Below, in pieces: positions 1-4,766 of a DNA stretch of 5,999 bases. The first letter of the stretch is position 1. Every line of letters begins with the position of its first letter. The translations under genes and the position numbers were made by a program. Source of the stretch: an uncultured Leucobacter sp. (GTDB lineage Bacteria > Actinomycetota > Actinomycetes > Actinomycetales > Microbacteriaceae). The stretch is from the NCBI GenBank assembly GCA_945952575.1, contig CAMFIY010000181.1, forward strand, positions 1 through 5,999, given 5' to 3'. The notes beneath the pieces were generated by a model. That model ran no database searches, had not been told where the DNA came from, and saw nothing but the letters and a program-made list of their open reading frames with translations.

Positions 1-1044
1 GGTGAAGACCCGATCCTCGTCCAACGACTCGAACTCGGCGGTCTCGGACCGCGGATCCTCCACGACCTCCGGCACCTCCTCGAGCAAGCGCTCGACCTCT
101 CCGGCGGAGGCGACCACCCGGCTCGGCACCGGATCGCCCAAACCCGATAGCCGATCGACGAGACGATCCAGCATCGAGACCGCATCGTCGATCACCGCCT
201 CATCGTGGCTGTCTATCCCGTGCAGCAGCCACTTCGCGACCTCGAGCTCGTGATAGAAACGCGCGCGAGCCTGCATCTCGATGCGGCCCCCGGTTCCGCT
301 CTGCTCGGCGTAGCGGGCGGCGACCAGCTCGAGGATCTCGGGCCCGGCACCCAGCAGCCAGGTCAGATCCAGCGCCGCGTCGCCGACGGAGAGCTCGTTC
401 CAGCCCAGCACGCCGACGACACGGTCGTCCTCGATGAGCAACTGCTCGGCATCGAGCGACCCGTGGATCACCGTCGGCGCGAAATCCCAGAATCGCGACG
501 AGCCCAGCACTCCGAGCCAACGCCCGTGCACCGTGTCGGGAAGCATCCGGGTCTCCGCGGCGCGCTCGACCACGCGGGCGGCGATCTGTCGGGCCTCCTC
601 GGCGGTGCGAGTCGGCAAACCGGCCTGCTGCACGAGCGAGGTCGGCAGGCGATGGATTGCGGCGATCGCCTCGGCGATGGGTTGCAGGAGCAGTGCGTCC
701 TCGCTCAGATCCGTCACCCTGATCCTGCCCCCGGGCAGGAAGGTCGACACGACCGCGCGCGTCTCACCCGCTCGGGTCATCCCCAGAGTCTCGGGCACGG
801 CGAACGGCAGCTCGTCCCGCGCACCGTCCGCGAGCGCGGCGAGCCCGAGCATCTCTGCGGACTGCCGCACCTCCGCCGCGGAGCTGCGCGGCACCCGCAC
901 GATGAGCTCGGCGTCCTCGCTCGCGATCACCGCCGAAGTGAACGCGCCCTCCTCGCCGAGGGTGTGTCCGCGAGCACCGAACACCTGCAGGCCGGGGACG
1001 GCCGAGGTGGCGAGCGCGGCTAGAGTGAGAGGAGTGCTGGCCAT
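1..1044 (-). CDS. Aminoglycoside/macrolide phosphotransferase-like protein, catalytic residues missing (partial, C-terminus outside window)
   Basis: The frame is open from ATG 1044-1042 to the left edge, giving 348 residues with no stop. The fold signature is that of the APH/choline-kinase-like family. A strand LIVRVPRS (47-54) resembles the nucleotide-binding strand of macrolide phosphotransferases. HGSLDAEQ (194-201) stands where HGDxxxxN is expected, GVLGW (211-215) where GxIDW is expected, and VGDAALDL (220-227) matches the usual GDPxxDL. The catalytic Asp is thus Ser196, the metal-binding Asn is Gln201 and the second metal-binding Asp is Gly214, so ordinary phosphotransfer is unlikely. 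This is an inference from motif reading. The visible tail (from about 316) is rich in Glu and Asp. The gene is divergent from nudC. No Shine-Dalgarno precedes the ATG, but a -10-like TACGCT ends 6 nt before it, which fits leaderless expression. Automated annotation might call it a macrolide 2'-phosphotransferase; I would not infer resistance. Substrate unknown. Confidence 0.85.
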   Translation of the reverse strand, partial: MASTPLTLAALATSAVPGLQVFGARGHTLGEEGAFTSAVIASEDAELIVRVPRSSAAEVRQSAEMLGLAALADGARDELPFAVPETLGMTRAGETRAVVSTFLPGGRIRVTDLSEDALLLQPIAEAIAAIHRLPTSLVQQAGLPTRTAEEARQIAARVVERAAETRMLPDTVHGRWLGVLGSSRFWDFAPTVIHGSLDAEQLLIEDDRVVGVLGWNELSVGDAALDLTWLLGAGPEILELVAARYAEQSGTGGRIEMQARARFYHELEVAKWLLHGIDSHDEAVIDDAVSMLDRLVDRLSGLGDPVPSRVVASAGEVERLLEEVPEVVEDPRSETAEFESLDEDRVFT

Positions 1045-1050
1045 ACTGAC

Positions 1051-1056
1051 AGCGTA
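1051..1056 (-). promoter_or_regulatory. Putative -10 element for leaderless phosphotransferase-like gene
   Basis: Read on the minus strand, TACGCT fits the actinobacterial TAnnnT -10 pattern. Six bases (GTCAGT) separate it from the ATG at 1044, so a start site at the usual distance would fall on the A of the ATG. No purine-rich ribosome site is present there, which is consistent with a leaderless mRNA. No convincing -35 hexamer is visible. This is a pattern match only. Confidence 0.5.
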
Positions 1057-1072
1057 GGCAGGCGCCCCGCGT

Positions 1073-1100
1073 GCCGCCGAACGCCACGCGCAACGGCGGC
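1073..1100. repeat. Inverted repeat in the divergent intergenic region
   Basis: GCCGCCG (1073-1079) and CGGCGGC (1094-1100) form a perfect 7-bp inverted repeat with a 14-nt spacer. It lies in the 86-nt gap between the divergent phosphotransferase-like gene and nudC, upstream of the putative -10 of the former. It could be an operator, or a hairpin in a nudC leader if transcription begins upstream. In such GC-rich DNA a 7-bp match may also arise by chance. Confidence 0.35.
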
Positions 1101-1115
1101 CAGCTTCATCTATCC

Positions 1116-1122
1116 AGGAGGG
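1116..1122 (+). promoter_or_regulatory. Ribosome binding site of nudC
   Basis: AGGAGGG is a near-perfect Shine-Dalgarno sequence, 8 nt before the ATG at 1131. An ATG at 1124 lies only one base after the site and opens a different frame with no recognisable protein. The spacing therefore decides for 1131. No clear TAnnnT promoter element was found just upstream. Confidence 0.85.
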
Positions 1123-1130
1123 AATGACGG

Positions 1131-2042
1131 ATGACCCACTCGGTTCGCCCTCCGCTGACCGGTGGCCGCCTCGACCGCGACGGAGGCACCCGGATGGACG
1201 AGGCCGCCCTCGACGCGGCGTGGGCCGATCCCGGCGCCCGGGTCGTCCGCGTTCGCTCGGGCAGAGTGGGGATGCGGGAGCTGGGCCCGGACTCGGTCGA
1301 GGTGGATCTCGTTCCGACGTTCGGCGTCCGGTCGGCCGAGCACGTGTACCTCGGGCGTGCGGAAGGCGCCGTCTACTTCGCCGTCGCCGATTCGGAGGGC
1401 GAGCCGCTCGGCCCCGAGCCCGCCGCGGGATGGGTGCTGCCGTTCGAGTTCCCCGGCCCGCCTGCCGGTGTGCAGGGCGAGGTCATGGCGGCGGCGCTCG
1501 CCGTTCTGGCCTGGCGCGGCTCATCCCGATTCTCGTCACGGGACGGCGCGGAACTCGCTCCCGCCTATGGCGGATGGGCGGCGCTCGATCCGCACGGCGG
1601 TGAGCACTTCCCGCGCACGGATCCGGTCGTCATCGTGCGAGTCGAGCACGAGGATCGTCTGCTGCTCGGCTCGAATGCGCTGTGGGAGAGCGGGCGCTTC
1701 TCGCTGCTCGCCGGATTCATCGACGCCGGTGAGTCCGCCGAGGACGCGGTGGCGCGCGAGATCTTCGAGGAGGCCGGAGCAAGGGTCGATCGGATCCGCT
1801 ACGTCACCTCGCAGCCCTGGCCGTTCCCGAGATCCCTGATGCTCGGCTTCAGCGCGCAATTGGCGGTGGGAAGCGACCCTACGGAGCTGCACCCGGATCC
1901 GAGCGAGATCTCCGAGCTGCGCTGGTTCACACGGGACGAGCTGCGCGATCCGCCGCCCGGAATCACCCTGCCGATGCCGATGTCGATCTCGCGATGGCTG
2001 ATCGACGATTGGATGCAGGCGGGCGAAGACGCACGTGGCTGA
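1131..2042 (+). CDS. nudC: NudC-type NADH/NAD(+) pyrophosphatase (NAD-RNA decapping family), zinc-ribbon cysteines lost
   Basis: 303-residue Nudix hydrolase. Family members split NAD(H) into NMN(H) and AMP and, in bacteria, remove NAD caps from RNA 5' ends. The Nudix box is intact: G195, E201, then REIFEEAG at 209-216. The NudC hallmark SQPWPFPRS follows at 227-235, and HFPRTDP at 159-165 marks the end of the usual zinc-ribbon region. Residues 1-130 are the variable N-terminal domain. The ribbon itself is degenerate: the four positions expected to be Cys are Ser135, Asp138, Asp153 and Gly156, although the surrounding F-x-x-x-x-G, GGW and HFPR residues remain. In characterised NudC proteins the ribbon is structural, so activity may persist without zinc; that is inference. 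The start is ATG 1131, supported by AGGAGGG 8 nt upstream. The last 8 nt overlap uvrD2, so the two are probably co-transcribed and translationally coupled. Confidence 0.93.
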   Translation: MTHSVRPPLTGGRLDRDGGTRMDEAALDAAWADPGARVVRVRSGRVGMRELGPDSVEVDLVPTFGVRSAEHVYLGRAEGAVYFAVADSEGEPLGPEPAAGWVLPFEFPGPPAGVQGEVMAAALAVLAWRGSSRFSSRDGAELAPAYGGWAALDPHGGEHFPRTDPVVIVRVEHEDRLLLGSNALWESGRFSLLAGFIDAGESAEDAVAREIFEEAGARVDRIRYVTSQPWPFPRSLMLGFSAQLAVGSDPTELHPDPSEISELRWFTRDELRDPPPGITLPMPMSISRWLIDDWMQAGEDARG

Positions 2043-3843
2043 GCCGAACGAGGCGGGGGGCCTGCTCGCCGGGCTCGATCCCGAGCAGCGGCAGATCGCC
2101 GAGTGCCTTCGCGGCCCGGTATCGGTGCTCGCCGGTGCGGGGACCGGGAAGACCCGCACCATCACCCACCGGATCGCGCACGGCGTGCGCACCGGAGCCT
2201 ACGCGCCGGATCGGGTGCTCGCGGTGACCTTCACGCGGAAGGCCGCGGGGGAGCTGAGGGCCAGGCTCAGGGGGCTCGGCGCCGATGGAGTGAACGCCCA
2301 GACGTTCCACAGCGCCGCACTCGCCCAGCTCGGCTATTTCTGGCCTCAGTTCGTCGGCGGCCCGGCTCCGCAACTGCTGAGCGGCGGCAAGGTGACCGTG
2401 CTCTCACAGGCGGCCGAGGCCCTGCGCCTGCGGCTGCCGCCCGAGACCTTGCGCGACATCGCCGCCGAGATCGAGTGGCGCAAGGTGTCGATGCTGAGCC
2501 TCGAGGGCTATGCGGCACTGCTGGACGCGGCTGACGCGGGTGCTCCCGGGCGGACGATGCCGTCCGGCGTTTCAGCCGAGCAGCTGCTCGCCGTGCAGGA
2601 GAAGTACGGCGCACTGCTGGATGAGCGCCGCCAGATCGACTTCGAGGACGTGCTGATCCTGTCCGCCGGCATGCTGGAGGCGGAGCCGCGGGCGTCGATG
2701 CAGTTGCGCGAGCGCTACCGCTTCTTCACGGTGGACGAGTACCAGGACGTCAGCCCGCTGCAGCACGCCCTGCTCACCGTCTGGTTGGGCGATCGCGACG
2801 ATGTCTGCGTCGTGGGCGATGCGAGCCAGACCATCTACAGCTTCGCCGGCGCGAACAGTTCCTATCTGCTCCGCTTCTCGACGGAACATCCGAACGCCCG
2901 CGAATTCCGGCTCGAGCGGAACTATCGCTCCGAGGAGTCGATCGTGCGGACGGCCAATCGCCTCATGCGCGGCCGCCCGGGGGCTTTGACGCTGCACGCG
3001 GTGCGCGACGTGCGCGAGGTGACGGCGGAGGCCCCGGACGGGTTGCGCGCCGGGCCGCTGGCGGACCCGCAAGCCGCCTCGTCGGACGCGGCCCCCGGCC
3101 CGGCATCGGCTCCATCCATCGGATTCGAGTGGTTCGCGACCGAGCAGGACGAGGCGGATGCCGTTGCGGCGTCGATAGGCGCGGCGGTCTCCGCCGGCAC
3201 GCCGGCGAGCGATATCGCGGTGCTCTATCGCACCAACGCCCAGTCCGCGGCCATCGAAACGGCGCTGCAGCGGCTGCGCCTCGACGCGCGGGTTCACGGT
3301 GCGCAGCGCTTCTTCGACCGCGCCGAGGTGCGGCAGGCCGTCATGGTCATGCGGGGCCAGGCGAAGGTGGAGGACGACCGGCCGCTCTTCCAGATCGTGA
3401 GCGATGTGCTCCGAGCCTGCGGGTGGCAGGCGACCCCGCCCGAGGGGGCCGCAGCGCGCGAGCGCTGGCAGGCGCTGAATGCGATCCTCTCCCTCGTGGA
3501 CGAGCAGCCGGCCGGCACCACCGTGCAGACCTTCAGCGAGGAACTGCTGGCGCGATCGAAAGCGCATCATGAACCCACGCTGGATGCGGTCACCCTGAGC
3601 GCGGTGCACGCGGCGAAGGGTTTGGAATGGTCGCTCGTGCACCTGGTCGGCATGAGCGAGGGGTTGCTTCCCATCGTCCACGCCGGCGACGACGAAGCGA
3701 TCGACGAGGAGCGACGGCTCGCCTACGTCGCGATCACGCGTGCGCGCGACACTCTGCGCGTCTCCGGAAGCGCCGGCGGAGCCCGCACGCGCCGGGTACC
3801 CTCCAGGTTCATCGCCGAAGCGGGTATCGCTCCGGCTCCGTGA
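2035..3843 (+). CDS. uvrD2: UvrD2-like SF1A ATP-dependent DNA helicase, motor domains only
   Basis: 602-residue UvrD/PcrA-type 3'-5' DNA helicase acting in DNA repair. Motifs in order: Q motif LDPEQRQI (14-21), motif I AGAGTGKT (33-40), Ia TFTRKAAGEL (65-74), II VDEYQD (233-238), III GDASQTIYSFAGA (261-273), RNYRS (295-299), IV region VLYRTNAQS (396-404), V VHAAKGLEW (524-532) and VI EERRLAYVAITRAR (558-571). All key ATPase residues are present. An Ala/Pro/Ser-rich stretch at about 330-361 interrupts domain 2A. The protein stops about 30 residues after motif VI. The roughly 700-residue mycobacterial UvrD2 continues into a tetracysteine module and an HRDC domain, both missing here. The start is GTG 2035, within nudC (GTGGCTGA overlap). 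Its own ribosome site is weak, so coupling to nudC translation is likely. Its 3' end overlaps the convergent gene by 35 nt. The assignment to UvrD2 rather than another UvrD paralogue rests on synteny with nudC and overall resemblance. Confidence 0.93.
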   Translation: MAEPNEAGGLLAGLDPEQRQIAECLRGPVSVLAGAGTGKTRTITHRIAHGVRTGAYAPDRVLAVTFTRKAAGELRARLRGLGADGVNAQTFHSAALAQLGYFWPQFVGGPAPQLLSGGKVTVLSQAAEALRLRLPPETLRDIAAEIEWRKVSMLSLEGYAALLDAADAGAPGRTMPSGVSAEQLLAVQEKYGALLDERRQIDFEDVLILSAGMLEAEPRASMQLRERYRFFTVDEYQDVSPLQHALLTVWLGDRDDVCVVGDASQTIYSFAGANSSYLLRFSTEHPNAREFRLERNYRSEESIVRTANRLMRGRPGALTLHAVRDVREVTAEAPDGLRAGPLADPQAASSDAAPGPASAPSIGFEWFATEQDEADAVAASIGAAVSAGTPASDIAVLYRTNAQSAAIETALQRLRLDARVHGAQRFFDRAEVRQAVMVMRGQAKVEDDRPLFQIVSDVLRACGWQATPPEGAAARERWQALNAILSLVDEQPAGTTVQTFSEELLARSKAHHEPTLDAVTLSAVHAAKGLEWSLVHLVGMSEGLLPIVHAGDDEAIDEERRLAYVAITRARDTLRVSGSAGGARTRRVPSRFIAEAGIAPAP

Positions 3844-4663
3844 GCGCGCATCCGCACTCGGGGTGCTGCGCGACCGGGAGCTCCTCGATCCTCGGCAGCG
3901 GAAGCCCGTCTCGTACCGGGAAGCGGTAGACCACTCGTCCGGGTTCCTCGCGGCCGGCGATCCAATGCCGCGTGAGCATCACCGCGAGTCCGGCAGCGAA
4001 TTCCGCAGCCGCAGGGGTCTCGCCGGCCGGCACGGTACCGATGAGCTGAGCGGCGAGCATCGGCATCGAGCGATCCGCATCGGCTGCAGCGAGTGCGAGG
4101 CATCCCGAGCAGGGATCGCCCGGCGCGGATCTCAGCGGACCCACGTCCACATTCCGATCCCCGAAGCGGATGGTGAGGCGCGGCGGTTCGCACTCGGATG
4201 CGAAGCGGCTGTGGGCCGGGGCGGGAACGAACCGCTCGAGTGCGACGATCAGTTCGGGCGGAGCCGAGTTCTCGTCGGCGATGGACGATCCGAACCCGGC
4301 TGCCGCGAAGGCCTGGCGGATCGGCGCGGCTGAAGCCGGGGCGCCCGACACCGCCACCGACGGGATCCCCTCGCCGCGGCCGGCTTCGCTTCCGGTTCCG
4401 TGCCCGATTCCGTCGTATCGGAGCACCGATTCCAGGGTCGTGGCGAACTCGGCCCACTCCGTCCGCGTGACGCCGAGCCGCCGCAGGACGGCGCCGAACC
4501 GATCGCTGCGCACACCGGAGAGCAGCGCTCCGAGGAGACGCTGCTCGGATGCCGAGGGAGCGGGGATCCGCAACTCTGCGCGGTCGAAGCCGAATCTGAG
4601 CGTGTGCTCGTCTTCCCAGCAGAGGGGGAGGCCGGGTTCGATGCGGATCAGTGTCGGCGGCAT
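3809..4663 (-). CDS. Cyclodehydratase/E1-like (TOMM leader-peptide-binding type) protein, orphan
   Basis: 284 residues, ATG 4663. I recognise the layout of actinobacterial ocin-ThiF/cyclodehydratase-like proteins. An N-terminal winged-helix-like segment (about 19-85) resembles a peptide-recognition domain. A Rossmann-like part follows, with IPSVAVSG at 100-107 and ELIVALERFVP at 137-147. The family's VGPLRSAPGDPCSGC block is at 174-188, AAQLIGT at 204-210, and HPECGC near the end at 267-272. Cys185, Cys188, Cys270 and Cys272 form a likely structural zinc site. The GxGxxG nucleotide loop of true E1/ThiF enzymes is absent (VSGAPASAA at 105-113), so adenylation is unlikely. In RiPP clusters such proteins deliver a precursor peptide to a YcaO cyclodehydratase, but no YcaO or precursor gene is visible. 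The position matches M. tuberculosis Rv3196, from memory. It is probably co-transcribed with the DUF2342 gene upstream. The start lacks a good ribosome site (AGGA about 10 nt upstream, AGG adjacent). Family is fairly sure; function unknown. Confidence 0.75.
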   Translation of the reverse strand: MPPTLIRIEPGLPLCWEDEHTLRFGFDRAELRIPAPSASEQRLLGALLSGVRSDRFGAVLRRLGVTRTEWAEFATTLESVLRYDGIGHGTGSEAGRGEGIPSVAVSGAPASAAPIRQAFAAAGFGSSIADENSAPPELIVALERFVPAPAHSRFASECEPPRLTIRFGDRNVDVGPLRSAPGDPCSGCLALAAADADRSMPMLAAQLIGTVPAGETPAAAEFAAGLAVMLTRHWIAGREEPGRVVYRFPVRDGLPLPRIEELPVAQHPECGCALTEPERYPLRR

Positions 4664-4684
4664 GCCTCAAGGATCCTGCGGCCG

Positions 4685-4701
4685 ACCGTCCCCGAGACGG
4701 T
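4685..4701. repeat. Short perfect hairpin upstream of the E1-like gene
   Basis: ACCGTC (4685-4690) and GACGGT (4696-4701) form a perfect 6-bp inverted repeat with a 5-nt loop, 22 nt before the E1-like start codon. No T-run follows in the minus direction, so it is not a classical intrinsic terminator. It may be an operator or mRNA leader hairpin, and it abuts the DnaA-box-like 9-mer. A longer-range repeat, CCGAG (4692-4696) with CTCGG (4712-4716), brackets the same box and would compete with this hairpin. Confidence 0.4.
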
Positions 4702-4709
4702 TATCCACA
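4701..4709 (+). promoter_or_regulatory. Perfect DnaA-box 9-mer (TTATCCACA) in intergenic DNA
   Basis: TTATCCACA is identical to the classical high-affinity DnaA box. It sits in the 103-nt gap between the DUF2342 gene and the E1-like gene, 38 nt upstream of the latter's ATG. High-GC actinobacteria often prefer TTGTCCACA, but this variant is also expected to bind. I noticed only one box, so this is not an origin. It could be a DnaA regulatory site or chance. Confidence 0.45.
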
Positions 4710-4726
4710 GACTCGGATGGGGATGT

Positions 4727-4740
4727 GGGCGAAATCACCC
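4727..4740 (-). terminator. Weak hairpin after the DUF2342 gene
   Basis: On the minus strand, GGGTGATTTCGCCC can fold into a 5-bp stem (one G-U pair) with a 4-nt loop, 26 nt past the DUF2342 stop codon. No T-tract follows, so at best it is a weak attenuator or an mRNA 3' stabiliser. Read-through into the E1-like gene seems likely. Confidence 0.25.
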
Positions 4741-4766
4741 AGTTCTCGGCTCCTGTGAGCGCAGAA

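Noticed and set aside
398..470. Antibiotic resistance (macrolide or aminoglycoside phosphotransferase) call
   Set aside because: The catalytic Asp and metal ligands are replaced, so resistance activity cannot be supported from sequence.
205..1023. 272-codon plus-strand open frame opposite the phosphotransferase-like gene
   Set aside because: It is Arg/His/Gly-rich with no recognisable motif. The minus frame here has clear family motifs and a sensible start, so this is a GC-rich antisense shadow.
1124..1603. Plus-strand ATG frame starting one base after the AGGAGGG site
   Set aside because: The spacing is too short for initiation and the product is Arg/Gly-rich low complexity. NudC in the 1131 frame has conserved motifs.
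2572..3681. 369-codon minus-strand open frame opposite uvrD2
   Set aside because: The sequence opposite all helicase motifs gives an Arg/His-rich product with no domain. It is a codon-bias shadow.
3723..4670. 315-codon minus-strand frame from a TTG, overlapping the E1-like gene
   Set aside because: The product is Arg-rich without motifs. The 4663 frame carries the Cys4 site and family blocks.
4701..4709. Replication origin
   Set aside because: I noticed only one DnaA box; there is no AT-rich unwinding region and no dnaA/dnaN/gyrB context.
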